A DNA stretch of 64,000 nucleotides from Chitinophagaceae bacterium IBVUCB2 (GCA_002127295.1 NFUV01000002.1:1178001-1242000); one strand, 5' to 3'; shown: positions 1 to 9,258, counted from the stretch's first letter. Notes: generated by a model from the letters alone, not told the origin. Numbers and translations: made by a program.

Positions 1-139
1 GTGGATTGGCAGGGGCGTACTTATTTTTTGAAAACTGTTTCCATAAATTTTTTTACAAAAATCTTATTTCCTGCAATCCAAATCTTTTCTATTTTGATTG
101 CTACCGCCTTGCTATTCTGCTTAAAAAAGGAAAAAATAA
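1..139. other. left edge, no gene assigned
   Basis: No frame here gives a recognisable protein. One plus-strand frame is open from base 1 to 198, but its translation is low-complexity and Phe/Ile/Leu-rich and it runs 59 bases into the glycosyltransferase gene on the other strand, so I do not call it. A second plus frame closes within 31 bases and could be the tail of an upstream gene. Confidence 0.3.
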
Positions 140-1213
140 TTAGCCATACAGCCATCTCATCAAAGTATTTACAGGGGTTTCCTTGTTTATTGTCCTGAAA
201 ATTTTTTTACGCAATTCAATTTCATTTTCTTCAAAGGGACGGCGATATAGTTGCAGTATGATAGATTTTAATGCAGCTGCATTTTTTCCTATATGACAAG
301 CATCGCTAAATTTTGTTCCTGCAACCCCTTCTTCATTTGTTACACAATGCTTGCCTGCTAATAATGCATGAACGAGTTTCAACTCCGGTCTAGATTTGCT
401 AAATGAAGGAAGAATATTAATATGTGCTTTTTTGATCAGCTCATCCATTTCGGTTGTGGAAGGGTTGCTGATAAGGCACAAATGTGTAAATAACCCGGCA
501 AGCTTAGTAATTTTTTTTCCAGGATTTTTCCCGGCAATAACTAACGGAGTATTTATATCATTAAAAACTTTTGAAATCAACCAAATGGCTGAATCCTGGT
601 TGGAGGAATAAGAAAGATCGCCGTGGTAAAGACAAAAAATTCCCATTCCGGGTTCGCTACTTACCGATTGTGAAGGAATAAATACAGGCAAATAATTAAT
701 GTTTAGAAAACTAGTTGTTGAGCGGAAGGATTCGGCTTCTTCCTCATTCCCAAAAACATAGCGAAATTTAGAAGGAAGATCTTGGCTGCTATCTTTATTA
801 AAGGCTGCCCTAAAAATTTTATTTATAAAACTATTCGATTGGATTTTAGTTAAATGGGCGTCTTCATTACGCATTCGCACAATTATAACCCTGTTAGTAT
901 CAGAAATTTGAGAAAGAAGTTTTATGCAGCTCAGTCCTTCTACTAATAATGGATAATTATTACTGTTTATTCTTTCTGTTAATTCAGTATTTCCTTTGTC
1001 AGAATCTATAGATGTAGCCGGATAAGTATGAATTGAACCACAATATTGGTTTAGATCCGTTGGATGAAGTCCTTGTTCATTATAGAAATAATGCAAATGA
1101 ATCTTAACTCCTTCCTGGTGCAGGGATTTTATTGTATAAAAAATATTTATAGAGAAGCTACTGTCTAGGGGCCAGGGTACTTTGCTTGATATGATATGTA
1201 AGTGCCGGATCAA
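140..1213 (-). CDS. glycosyltransferase-like protein of a surface-polysaccharide operon
   Basis: 357 residues, probably a cytoplasmic or membrane-associated sugar transferase for cell-surface glycan. The N-terminal stretch (HLHIISSKVPWPLDSSFSIN, then a helix and GVKIHLHYF) looks like the acceptor-side Rossmann half of a GT-B enzyme. The C-terminal half has a donor-side pattern: VIAGKNPGK, then an HINILPS strand and a SRPELKLVHALLAGKHCV segment where the nucleotide-sugar Glu motif is expected. No secretion signal is seen. The start is a TTG at 1213, two bases after the stop of the preceding glycosyltransferase gene. No ATG lies near the N-terminus, and the spacing argues for translational coupling. 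The sugar specificity cannot be read. It is the last gene of a three-gene operon. Confidence 0.7.
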   Translation of the reverse strand: MIRHLHIISSKVPWPLDSSFSINIFYTIKSLHQEGVKIHLHYFYNEQGLHPTDLNQYCGSIHTYPATSIDSDKGNTELTERINSNNYPLLVEGLSCIKLLSQISDTNRVIIVRMRNEDAHLTKIQSNSFINKIFRAAFNKDSSQDLPSKFRYVFGNEEEAESFRSTTSFLNINYLPVFIPSQSVSSEPGMGIFCLYHGDLSYSSNQDSAIWLISKVFNDINTPLVIAGKNPGKKITKLAGLFTHLCLISNPSTTEMDELIKKAHINILPSFSKSRPELKLVHALLAGKHCVTNEEGVAGTKFSDACHIGKNAAALKSIILQLYRRPFEENEIELRKKIFRTINKETPVNTLMRWLYG

Positions 1214-1215
1214 TG

Positions 1216-2316
1216 TCAGATAGATTCATAGAAATTCAGCAACTTTTTTTCTTCCAGTTGCCAATTAAATTCTTCTCTTGCTTTAAGACAATTCTCCTTA
1301 AGCCTGGTATGTAAAACATTATTATCAAGTAAATTGTTCAAAGCAGCAGCAATTTTAGCCGGAGATAGGTCGTCAATAAGCACCGCTACTTCATATTCCT
1401 CGTTTATTTTTTGATACTCAGGGTAGTTCATTGTTAGCTGTGGAAGCCCTGCATGTATATAATCAAAGAATTTATTGGGTAGTGCTAAATATTGATTTAA
1501 GCCCTTTTTTTCTGCAATCGCAACCCCAATGTAAGCTTGTTGTGAAACTTGCCAGAGCTTATCAGGAGATAGCATTCCCATAAGCTCAATTTTGTTTTCT
1601 ACTCCGTGCTGTGAGATTAAATTTTTTAGCTGTTCCATAAAGTTGCCATCTCCACAAATGAGTAAACGGCAATTCACCAGTTTCATAGCAGGAATGAGGT
1701 ATTCAAACCCTCTTGCTTCGTTCACGGCTCCCTGGTACAAAATAAATTTTTCTATCGATGCAGAAGCGTTTAATTCTTTTAGCACCGGCATATTGCGGAT
1801 TGTTTGATATACTACTCCATATCGGTGATGGAATTCTTGTGCAATGCCGGCGCTGACAGTGTATCCGTATTTAAATTTTGGAACAAGCTTTTTTTCAACC
1901 CGGAGCCAGATTTTTTGGATAGCTGGCCGGGTAATTACTTCCTTCAACTCAGTAAATAATTCATGTGCATCATATACACGGGGAATACCTTTAACTTTTG
2001 AAATAGTATGACAAGGAATGATCGTATCAAGATCAATAGCACAAATGATATCTATTTTTTGAAAAAAAAGATAGATGACAAGACGCAGATTATATTCAAA
2101 GTAAAAAAGCTTGCCTTTATTGAACCAACAAGTAAGTCTTTTTTGTTTGAACTTTTTTTCGGTAAGTGGGAGAGAGGCAGGTAGTCTTCTGCCAACCAGC
2201 GTTACTGCATAACCATTCTCTGCTAATGAAGAGCAGATGCGGTGCATCCGTTGATCATAAGTCAGGTCATTCGTTACTGTAAAGTAGATTTTTTTCACGC
2301 AGTTGTTACAATTCAC
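1216..2316 (-). CDS. GT4-type glycosyltransferase
   Basis: 366 residues of GT-B fold. The N-terminal segment (KIYFTVTNDLTYDQRMHRIC, then GYAVTLVGR) is typical of group 1 transferases that read an NDP-sugar donor. DIICAIDLDTIIPC and YDAHELFTEL are the usual acceptor-domain motifs, the latter near residue 118. The donor half shows FILYQGAVNEARGFEYLIPA and LLICGDG, then LALPNKFFDYIHAGLPQL with the Glu/Asp-type donor contact region. The start is a GTG whose bases overlap the TGA of the sugar oxidoreductase by four (GTGA); a second GTG six codons in is also possible. Probably adds a sugar to lipid-linked or outer-membrane polysaccharide. The substrate is unknown. Confidence 0.85.
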   Translation of the reverse strand: MNCNNCVKKIYFTVTNDLTYDQRMHRICSSLAENGYAVTLVGRRLPASLPLTEKKFKQKRLTCWFNKGKLFYFEYNLRLVIYLFFQKIDIICAIDLDTIIPCHTISKVKGIPRVYDAHELFTELKEVITRPAIQKIWLRVEKKLVPKFKYGYTVSAGIAQEFHHRYGVVYQTIRNMPVLKELNASASIEKFILYQGAVNEARGFEYLIPAMKLVNCRLLICGDGNFMEQLKNLISQHGVENKIELMGMLSPDKLWQVSQQAYIGVAIAEKKGLNQYLALPNKFFDYIHAGLPQLTMNYPEYQKINEEYEVAVLIDDLSPAKIAAALNNLLDNNVLHTRLKENCLKAREEFNWQLEEKKLLNFYESI

Positions 2317-3323
2317 GACAAAGAAACGGAATTGTAAATTCTTTCAATGGTTTCAACAGTTTTAAAGCCATCGGCAGCATGAGTAAATGGGTGATTCTCA
2401 TTTTGCAGCGCTATTATAAGGTTCTCGTAGACTTTATCATGGTTGCTCATAGAGCCTTTATAAAAGCCATAATCATTAGCCTCGCCATCTTTCGGAACCT
2501 TAAAAGTTGTATTATCAATCAACTCGAATTCTATTTCATTCATGTATTGCCCGCCTATTTTAATACTGCCTTTTTCTGCAATTAGAGTTAATGATACTTC
2601 CATATTTTTTTGAAAAGTATTCACCGACCAGTTAATGCCACCCGTCATTCCATTTTTCATTTCTACGGCCACTATTCCCGTGTCTTCAAACTCAATAACA
2701 CCTTGATGAGCCATGTTTTTTCTAAATCCGCTTATGTTTGCAACATCTCCTAATATCCATAGTAATGCATCTATATAATGACTGAACTGTGTATAGAGGC
2801 TGCCGCCATCTAATGCTAAACTTCCTTTCCAGGAATTTGCATAGTATAATACAGGCCTGTTCCAAAAGCAGTTCAGTTGAAAATTATAAAGTTTACCTAA
2901 TGCTCCTTCCTCAATAAATTTTTTTAATGCTGCTAAGGCCGGATTATATCGTGTTGATTTTACTACAAATAGTTTTTTATTATACTGTTTTGCAGTTTCT
3001 ATCATTTTATTACCATCAACAGAAGAAATACATAAAGGTTTTTCGCAAAGAACATTACAGCCGGCCATTAACGATAATATACTATGTTCGGCATGTAGCC
3101 CGTTTGGTGTACAAACAGAAACAACGTCAATGTTTTTTTCGTTTGAGAATAGATCTTCAATAGAGTAGTAAGCGGTAGTAGAAAATTGGGCGGCCAGTGC
3201 ATCTGCTTTTTCTTTTATAGTATCACATACAGCTACCAGTTCACCTTGTTTGATGATTTCTGCAGCATGCCTGGGAGCAATTTTTCCACAACCAATAATA
3301 ACAAAGCGTAAGGCAACACTCAT
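2313..3323 (-). CDS. Gfo/Idh/MocA-family sugar oxidoreductase
   Basis: NAD(P)-dependent dehydrogenase, 336 residues from the ATG at 3323. The N-terminal Rossmann motif is FVIIGCGKIAPRHAAEI, followed by VVSVCTPNGLHAEHSI and the family signature CEKPLC, whose Lys is the usual catalytic residue. The C-terminal alpha/beta domain has the LDGGSLYTQFSHYIDALLWI segment carrying the conserved Asp/His-type contacts. Such enzymes oxidise or reduce nucleotide sugars or free sugars. With two glycosyltransferases downstream it probably makes a sugar precursor for surface glycan. An upstream TTG in frame at 3332 is rejected as start because it lies inside a perfect -7 promoter box. First gene of the operon. 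Confidence 0.88.
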   Translation of the reverse strand: MSVALRFVIIGCGKIAPRHAAEIIKQGELVAVCDTIKEKADALAAQFSTTAYYSIEDLFSNEKNIDVVSVCTPNGLHAEHSILSLMAGCNVLCEKPLCISSVDGNKMIETAKQYNKKLFVVKSTRYNPALAALKKFIEEGALGKLYNFQLNCFWNRPVLYYANSWKGSLALDGGSLYTQFSHYIDALLWILGDVANISGFRKNMAHQGVIEFEDTGIVAVEMKNGMTGGINWSVNTFQKNMEVSLTLIAEKGSIKIGGQYMNEIEFELIDNTTFKVPKDGEANDYGFYKGSMSNHDKVYENLIIALQNENHPFTHAADGFKTVETIERIYNSVSLS

Positions 3324-3329
3324 AAGCTT

Positions 3330-3337
3330 CAAATATA
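3330..3337 (-). promoter_or_regulatory. -7 box of the polysaccharide operon
   Basis: TATATTTG on the minus strand fits the Bacteroidota -7 consensus TAnnTTTG. It ends six bases before the ATG at 3323, so the transcript would be nearly leaderless. No clear -33 TTG is seen at the usual distance. Confidence 0.5.
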
Positions 3338-3351
3338 CAGTAGGTACAAAT

Positions 3352-3385
3352 AAAAAAGGCCCGGCTGAGGGGCCGAACCTTTTTT
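3352..3385 (-). terminator. intrinsic terminator of the outer-membrane protein gene
   Basis: Hairpin with A6GG/CCT6 outer arms and a CGGC/GCCG inner stem around a TGAGGG loop, flanked by A and T runs, so it could work in both directions. It sits 20 bases after the stop of the barrel protein gene and just before the promoter of the polysaccharide operon. Confidence 0.8.
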
Positions 3386-3405
3386 ATTATTTTAAAGCGA
3401 TTGAC

Positions 3406-6027
3406 TTATTGTCCCATATTCATATTCTCTGAGCCATCTCCACCTTGATTTTTATTGTTTTTACGTTTAAATAAGTTTGCATCAAACTTGCCAAATCTCC
3501 AGTTGAAGTTTAAGCGAAGTATTTGTGGGTCTCTGCGGCGAAATACATCCTGAACGAAGAATGGCGATTCTGAGTGTATGTTCTGACGACGGGTTCTGAA
3601 AATATCATTTACATTAAGTGATAAGGAGGCTTGTTTGTTTTTCAAGAACTCAAATCTTGCACCAGCATCAACATAATAGTTAGCTCTAACAAATCCCTGT
3701 GCCGAAGTACTTTGGCCGAACATGCCGCCACCGCCGCCAAATCCACCACCTCCGCCGCCACGGCCACCGCCGCCGCTGCTTGGAGGCAATACAGTTTTTG
3801 ACTGGTATTCACCCGAAAGTTGAATGCTGAAATTCTTAGGTAGTTTGAATGTGTTGTTCAATTTACCAAACCAACTTGCAAATTGATCCTGGTCAGGCTG
3901 ACCAGCGATACCTGTATTTATTTTTGAAGTAAACAAATTTAGGTTTGTTGTCATATCCCACCACTTTGTCATCTTGTTTCTTGAAACTAATTCAAGACCG
4001 GTAATATAGCTGGATCTTGCATTGATATAGGTATTAACAAATACATCTTTCCCATTAGGATCAGTTTCTTTCTCCTGGAATCTTGTAATCAGATCGTTGG
4101 TATTTTTATAATACACAGAAGCAATAAGATTGTCTCTGTTCTTAAATGTTTTTTGATACGATAATTCTATTGAGTTGGTAAACTCCGGAGTTAAATTAGG
4201 ATTACCACGACTGATATTAAGTGTATCGGAATAATCTGTATAGGGGTAAAGTTGGAAGAAATTAGGACGATTGATTCTTCTGGAATAATTCAATTGTAAA
4301 TCCTGGCTCTCTGTTATTTTCTGACTCAGGAAAACACTCGGGAAAAGGCTTACCGGAAATTTGATATCGAACACCTGATTTTTATCTGGCAACCTTCCCT
4401 GGTAGTTAGAACTTTCAACACGAAGACCTAACTGGTAGCCGAAATTTTTAAGCTGATTTGAAAAAGTTGAATAAGCAGCATAAATATTATCTGTACTATT
4501 ATAGTTAACTGAGAGCAGAGGATCATAGACGGGGGAGCCTGTGGCATAGGAATAAAAATCATTCCGATTATTTACTTTCCTGATTTGTGTACGAACACCG
4601 ATCTCGAATTTTGATTTGTCGGAAATTGGCTTTGAATAATCGGCTTGCATGGTAATATTTTCGTTTCCACCATTACCAAGCTGTTGTTGTTTAAAGTTGC
4701 CGCTAAGAGAATTTTCAGGAAGTTTATAATAGTTTGTAGTTATTAGATTCTCGTTATCATTCTTGCTCTTATTATAATTAATATCGGCAGTAAATTCTTC
4801 TCCAGGTTTTGGAAAATTATGTTTAAAGCTCAACATAGCACCGCCATTATTAAACTGATTACTGGAGTTAGAAAGTCTTTCACTGAAAGAAGAAGTTATT
4901 ACAGGGTATAATGAATCAATTAATATATCACTTTCAGAAAAAGGTTTAAATCTTCCACGACCGATATTACCTGTAAGTGTTATGGTATTACGATTGTCAA
5001 GGAAGTAATCAAAACCGGCCCGGAAAAACATAAAGTTTCCAGTCATTACACTTCTATCCGATTGTTGCAGGAATGTATTGGGTGATCCAATTAACGAACT
5101 TCGATCAGTGGTACCTGTACTGATTGATTTACGCTGATTGTAATTTGCATTTGCAAAAAAATTGATCTTATCCTGGCGAACATTGATATCTCCCCCAAAA
5201 CCTACACGACCCCGGGAATCAATATTAGTTCTGATGCTACCACTGTAACCAACTCTTTTAGCTTTCTTTAATACGACATTCAAAATACCCGATGTACCAC
5301 CCGATGCATCATATTTTGCAGAAGGATTAGTAATTATTTCAACGCTTTCGATCGCATCTGCAGGAATCTGGTCTAAACTCAACGTTGTGGGGCGGCCATC
5401 CACAAAAATCTGCGGAGAATTATTTCTCATGGTAACGTTTCCGTCAAGATCCACACTTAAGGATGGAACATTTTTCATGATATCTACGGCAGTTCCTCCA
5501 GCAGAAACTAAGTTCTTGTCTACATTAAACACTTTACGATCAATTCCTAATTGCAAACCTGGTTTTGAAGCAGTCACGGTTACATTATCCAATAATTTTT
5601 CTTCTATGTCTATTTTAATATTGCCCAAGTCTTTATCTAAAGCAGCCATGGCACCTTCTCCACCTCCAGGTTTTACATCGAAGGAAACTGTTTGCTCGTA
5701 AGGCTTAAAACCTACCACAGTTACCACTAATTTAAACTGTCCAAAAACAGGTATATTTTCCAGCATAAATTCGCCGTTTGCTTTTGTAAGCATACCGCCA
5801 ACTACAACATCTTTTCTTTTTTTGGTGACAGTATCCATCCTATTTTGAAGTAATTGAACGGACGCATATTCTATAGGTTTTGAGGATTTAGCTTCTACTA
5901 ACTTGCCATAAAGGTTGCCCGTCATGTTTGGACGACCGGCACCGGGTCTGTTTCCACCTGCAGGTGGTTGGGCCGTGGCTAAGTAACTGGTTAATAATGA
6001 GGCTAAAACGAATATTATATTTCTCAT
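3406..6027 (-). CDS. outer-membrane beta-barrel protein, TonB-receptor-like
   Basis: 873 residues with a signal peptide (RNIIFVLASLLTSYLATAQ). After a Pro/Gly-rich linker comes a carboxypeptidase-regulatory-like fold (residues about 38-125, LYGKLVEAKSSKPIEYASV). A plug domain follows (about 150-255) with GGTAVDIMKNVPSLSVD, IFVDGRP and IESVEIITNPSAKYDA. The rest is a long C-terminal barrel with alternating aromatic strands. This matches the OMP_b-brl_3 relatives of TonB-dependent receptors, which import or export unknown ligands or act in surface assembly. A nearly pure glycine stretch sits in a late loop (3715-3785). No SusD partner gene is adjacent, so it is probably not a glycan uptake pair. 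Confidence 0.88.
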   Translation of the reverse strand: MRNIIFVLASLLTSYLATAQPPAGGNRPGAGRPNMTGNLYGKLVEAKSSKPIEYASVQLLQNRMDTVTKKRKDVVVGGMLTKANGEFMLENIPVFGQFKLVVTVVGFKPYEQTVSFDVKPGGGEGAMAALDKDLGNIKIDIEEKLLDNVTVTASKPGLQLGIDRKVFNVDKNLVSAGGTAVDIMKNVPSLSVDLDGNVTMRNNSPQIFVDGRPTTLSLDQIPADAIESVEIITNPSAKYDASGGTSGILNVVLKKAKRVGYSGSIRTNIDSRGRVGFGGDINVRQDKINFFANANYNQRKSISTGTTDRSSLIGSPNTFLQQSDRSVMTGNFMFFRAGFDYFLDNRNTITLTGNIGRGRFKPFSESDILIDSLYPVITSSFSERLSNSSNQFNNGGAMLSFKHNFPKPGEEFTADINYNKSKNDNENLITTNYYKLPENSLSGNFKQQQLGNGGNENITMQADYSKPISDKSKFEIGVRTQIRKVNNRNDFYSYATGSPVYDPLLSVNYNSTDNIYAAYSTFSNQLKNFGYQLGLRVESSNYQGRLPDKNQVFDIKFPVSLFPSVFLSQKITESQDLQLNYSRRINRPNFFQLYPYTDYSDTLNISRGNPNLTPEFTNSIELSYQKTFKNRDNLIASVYYKNTNDLITRFQEKETDPNGKDVFVNTYINARSSYITGLELVSRNKMTKWWDMTTNLNLFTSKINTGIAGQPDQDQFASWFGKLNNTFKLPKNFSIQLSGEYQSKTVLPPSSGGGGRGGGGGGFGGGGGMFGQSTSAQGFVRANYYVDAGARFEFLKNKQASLSLNVNDIFRTRRQNIHSESPFFVQDVFRRRDPQILRLNFNWRFGKFDANLFKRKNNKNQGGDGSENMNMGQ

Positions 6028-6157
6028 TTTCGGAATTTGATAGTTAGACGGGCATTGAGTCCAGAACTTGCTGACTATTTTATGACAACTTGATAAGTGG
6101 CATTAAGACAAACATGAAAGGGGAAAGTTCAGTTTGTCAACCTGTGTTAATAAAGTA

Positions 6158-6763
6158 TTAGGCGGTAAGCACTGTAATCAATACTTGTAAGGCTCCAATA
6201 ATAAAGCCAATAACAGCTCCGATTATTTCAACAAAGCGAAACTCCTTTGACATAATCTGGTATAGCACTTCTTCCAATTTATCAGACGAAAAAGCGGCTA
6301 CTTTTTGGGTAACAATTTGCTCAAGATCCAGCTCCTCTTTCAGGTTCGAAGCATATTTTTTCATAACAACGGGAAGTAATGTTTGAATTTCTTTCATGAA
6401 CATCCCTTTCATGTTCGTAATCGTTTTATCCCCGATAAACATGCTTATTACTGGCATTTCATCCTTCAGGCGATGGCGAAGAAAATCATCCATATGCTCT
6501 TCAATAAGAGGCATTATTTTTTGGAGATTGTCGGGATTGCTTATTTTTTGTTCAATGTCATCGAAAGAGAGAAACTCAGCACTCACAAGCTTTCCAAGTT
6601 TTTCTGCAAATATTTGCTGACGTTTCGGGAAGATACCATGAAAGGTAATCCCCAATATTTTTTTGGGCTCACGGGGGTGAAAAAGCATTTTTATAGCTAC
6701 CCAATTGGTAACCCAACCGATAAATGCAGAAATAACAGGAATAATCAATAGCCAGTAGTTCAT
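6158..6763 (-). CDS. DUF445 family membrane protein
   Basis: 201 residues. The N-terminus is a membrane helix with the family signature WVTNWVAIKMLFHPREP, followed by FHGIFPKRQ and an amphipathic, mostly helical middle (LGKLVSAEFLSFDDIEQKI). A C-terminal membrane helix (IIGAVIGFIIGALQVLITVL) closes the protein. DUF445 proteins are inner-membrane proteins of unknown biochemical role, and the Firmicutes relative YheB is equally uncharacterised. Single gene, same strand as the barrel protein downstream but 130 bases away, so probably transcribed on its own. Confidence 0.88.
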   Translation of the reverse strand: MNYWLLIIPVISAFIGWVTNWVAIKMLFHPREPKKILGITFHGIFPKRQQIFAEKLGKLVSAEFLSFDDIEQKISNPDNLQKIMPLIEEHMDDFLRHRLKDEMPVISMFIGDKTITNMKGMFMKEIQTLLPVVMKKYASNLKEELDLEQIVTQKVAAFSSDKLEEVLYQIMSKEFRFVEIIGAVIGFIIGALQVLITVLTA

Positions 6764-6842
6764 ATGCTTAAAAAAGAGTGCAAAGAAACTGAAAGGCGAG
6801 CCGGAATCAAAATCTGGTTTTGGAATGAGGAGTGAATTTCTC

Positions 6843-6850
6843 TATTTTTG
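6843..6850 (+). promoter_or_regulatory. -7 box for tRNA-His
   Basis: TATTTTTG fits TAnnTTTG and ends 12 bases before the first base of the tRNA. Confidence 0.55.
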
Positions 6851-6862
6851 TGCTCCTAAAAT

Positions 6863-6937
6863 GGTAGTCGTAGCTCAGTTGGTTAGAGCATTAGATTGTG
6901 GTTCTAAGGGTCGGGGGTTCGAGCCCCCTCGATTACC
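6863..6937 (+). tRNA. tRNA-His (anticodon GTG)
   Basis: Full cloverleaf. The acceptor stem GTAGTCG/CGATTAC (6864-6870 with 6930-6936) has one G-T pair. D-stem GCTC begins at 6873. The anticodon arm TTAGA-TTGTGGT-TCTAA carries GTG. The T-arm GGGGG-TTCGAGC-CCCCT ends at 6929. An extra G at 6863 pairs with the C at 6937, the G-1:C73 pair that marks histidine tRNA. CCA is not encoded. Single-gene transcript with its own promoter and terminator. Confidence 0.97.
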
Positions 6938-6944
6938 CGGTTTT

Positions 6945-6974
6945 AAAAGCTTCTCCTTGCGAGAAGCTTTTTTT
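6945..6974 (+). terminator. terminator of tRNA-His
   Basis: Perfect 11-bp stem AAAAGCTTCTC/GAGAAGCTTTT with loop CTTGC, ending in a T run, seven bases after the tRNA. Confidence 0.85.
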
Positions 6975-7041
6975 ATTTAAACCATTCATCAAAAACCATT
7001 GTTAAAAGGTTATAAAGACAAGAAAAGCAGGGTTTTTGCGT

Positions 7042-7049
7042 TAATTTTG
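7042..7049 (+). promoter_or_regulatory. -7 box for the S41 protease gene
   Basis: TAATTTTG fits TAnnTTTG, 27 bases before the ATG at 7077. It argues against the longer frame that begins with TTG at 6999. Confidence 0.5.
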
Positions 7050-7076
7050 GATATGTCCTCCACAATTAAATACCTC

Positions 7077-9236
7077 ATGAATATGAAAAGACTCCCTATT
7101 GTGATATTGATGGTAGTAGCGGCTTCGTTCCTTGCGTTTAAGACCATGGGAACCGGCCCTAAAAATCCAACCCCTCCACCTACTAAGTATGAGCAAATTC
7201 TTCGCTTAATCGGTGAGATTTTTTCGCAGGCACATTACAGCCCGCAAAAAGTTGATGATGCTTTCTCGCAAAAAGTTTTCAAAAAATATATGCATGATCT
7301 CGATGGAGATAAAAGTATGTTTTTGCAAAGTGATCTTGACAAACTTAAAAAGTTTGAAACATTAATTGACGAGGAGATAAAAGGCGCACCTGTTGAATTT
7401 TTCCTGGCTGCCGGTAAAGTTTTTAATACCAGAATGGAAGAAGCAGCAGTTATTTATACTAACCTGCTTTCCAAGCCTTTTGATTTTACTACCGATGAGA
7501 ATGTAACTTTTGATACAGATAAGTTTGAATTTTTAAAAACAGATGCTGAAAGAAAAGAAAGATGGAGAAAGAAGATGAAGTTTATGAGCCTGGAACGCTA
7601 TACTGATTTACTTGATATCAGGGAAAAGAATAAGGGGAAGGAAGGCTTTGTAGTTAAAACAGATGCTGAATTGGAAAAGGAAGCAAGAGAAAAAGTAAAA
7701 AGAGCTATGGATAGAACTTTTGAACGGTATCGCTTCAAGTTCTCTGATGACGATAAGTTTAATGTGTTTGTAAATTCTATCACAACTACCATGGATCCTC
7801 ACTCTGAATTTTTTCCACCGGTAGATAAGAGATATTTTGATGAAGAAATGAGTGGCCGTTTTTATGGAATTGGTGCTTCGTTACAATATGATGATGGAAA
7901 TATTAAGATAAGCAGTGTTTTGTCTGGAAGCCCTGCCTGGAAGTCTGGTGAGATACAAGCTGGCGACCTGGTAATGAAAGTAGCTCAGGGAAAAGAAGAA
8001 CCCGTTGAATTAACTGGCTTTGTGGTAACAGATGCCGTAAAACTTATTCGTGGTAAAAAAGGAACTGAAGTTAAATTAACATTGAAGAAACAAGACGGCA
8101 GTATTAAAGTAGTTACATTAATCCGTGATGAAATTGTACAGGACGAAACATTTGCCCGTAGCGCTATTGTAAACGAAGGGGGTTCTAAAATCGGTTATAT
8201 ATTTCTGCCAGAATTTTATGCGGATTTTGACAGGCCGAATGGCAACCGTAGTTATATCGATGTACAGAAAGAAGTTATTAAGCTCAAAGAAGAAAAAGTT
8301 GATGGGATAGTTATTGACCTTCGTAATAATGGAGGCGGCTCTTTGTATGATGTTGTTCAAATGGCAGGGCTTTTTATTGATGAAGGCCCAATTGTTCAGG
8401 TAAAAGACAGAGAAGAGAAAGCCAGTGTGTTAAAAGATAAAGACAAGACAGTTCTTTATACGGGTCCCTTAGCAGTAATGGTAAATGAGTTTAGTGCTTC
8501 TGCCTCTGAAATTTTTGCTGCCGCTATCCAGGATTATGGGCGGGGTGTTGTAATTGGAAGCACTTCTACTTATGGTAAAGGAACAGTGCAGCGAAATATT
8601 GGTCTTGATCCTGAAACAGGGTTTTCTATGTCCAATGCAGAGTTAGGAACCGTAAAACTAACGTTACAAAAATTCTATAGAATTAACGGCGGTTCTACAC
8701 AGTTAAAGGGTGTAAGTTCAGATATTGTATTGCCTGATAATCTTGAATACCTGAAAGTAAGAGAAAAAGATAATGAGGATGCATTGAGTTGGGATGAGAT
8801 AGGCAAGTCTCCTTATGCAAATTGGAATGCTGGTTATAACCTGGAAACTATTAAGAAGTTCAGCAACCAGCGTCTTGAAAATGATCCAACTTTTAAACTA
8901 ATTAAAGAAAGTACAGAGTGGCTTTCTAAGCAGAATGATAAAGAATACTCATTGCAAATTGATAAATACAAAGCAGAACAAAGTAAACTTCGTTCTACTA
9001 TAAAACAATTGGAATCTTTATTGAAGCTAAAAGGCGAAATAAATGTTACTGCATTATCTACAGAAACAAATCGCTGGGCAGAGGATAAAGCAAAACAAGA
9101 TAGATTCAATCAATGGCTGAAAGGCTTGCAAAAAGATATTTATCTTGACCAGGCTGTAAAAGTGATGAACGATATGATTGGTCAGTTGAACCTTGTTAAG
9201 GGGAAGACAGAAGAGCCTGCTAAAAAAGCTTTTTAA
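7077..9236 (+). CDS. C-terminal processing protease, S41 family (Tsp/Prc type)
   Basis: 719 residues from the ATG at 7077, with an N-terminal signal or anchor helix (PIVILMVVAASFLAF). This periplasmic serine protease cuts proteins from their C-terminal ends. An N-terminal helical domain (FSQKVFKKYMHDLDGDKSMF, typical of Prc) is followed by a PDZ domain (FYGIGASLQYDDGNIKISSV, then GSPAWKSGEIQAGDLVM). The protease domain has GIVIDLRNNGGGSL. The catalytic Ser lies in FSASASEIFAAAIQDY and the catalytic Lys in TYGKGTVQ, giving the Ser/Lys dyad. The C-terminal 150 residues are charged and helical, as in E. coli Tsp. Targets may include lipoproteins or peptidoglycan hydrolases, but that is inference. 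Confidence 0.94.
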   Translation: MNMKRLPIVILMVVAASFLAFKTMGTGPKNPTPPPTKYEQILRLIGEIFSQAHYSPQKVDDAFSQKVFKKYMHDLDGDKSMFLQSDLDKLKKFETLIDEEIKGAPVEFFLAAGKVFNTRMEEAAVIYTNLLSKPFDFTTDENVTFDTDKFEFLKTDAERKERWRKKMKFMSLERYTDLLDIREKNKGKEGFVVKTDAELEKEAREKVKRAMDRTFERYRFKFSDDDKFNVFVNSITTTMDPHSEFFPPVDKRYFDEEMSGRFYGIGASLQYDDGNIKISSVLSGSPAWKSGEIQAGDLVMKVAQGKEEPVELTGFVVTDAVKLIRGKKGTEVKLTLKKQDGSIKVVTLIRDEIVQDETFARSAIVNEGGSKIGYIFLPEFYADFDRPNGNRSYIDVQKEVIKLKEEKVDGIVIDLRNNGGGSLYDVVQMAGLFIDEGPIVQVKDREEKASVLKDKDKTVLYTGPLAVMVNEFSASASEIFAAAIQDYGRGVVIGSTSTYGKGTVQRNIGLDPETGFSMSNAELGTVKLTLQKFYRINGGSTQLKGVSSDIVLPDNLEYLKVREKDNEDALSWDEIGKSPYANWNAGYNLETIKKFSNQRLENDPTFKLIKESTEWLSKQNDKEYSLQIDKYKAEQSKLRSTIKQLESLLKLKGEINVTALSTETNRWAEDKAKQDRFNQWLKGLQKDIYLDQAVKVMNDMIGQLNLVKGKTEEPAKKAF

Positions 9237-9258
9237 TTTAAAGAATAAGCCCAAAATA

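Noticed and set aside
1-198. 65-codon plus-strand frame at the left edge
   Set aside because: Low-complexity hydrophobic translation, overlaps the glycosyltransferase gene on the other strand, no recognisable motif.
3406-6027. SusC of a polysaccharide utilisation locus
   Set aside because: No SusD-like gene or glycosidase nearby, and the plug/barrel pattern fits the OMP_b-brl_3 group.
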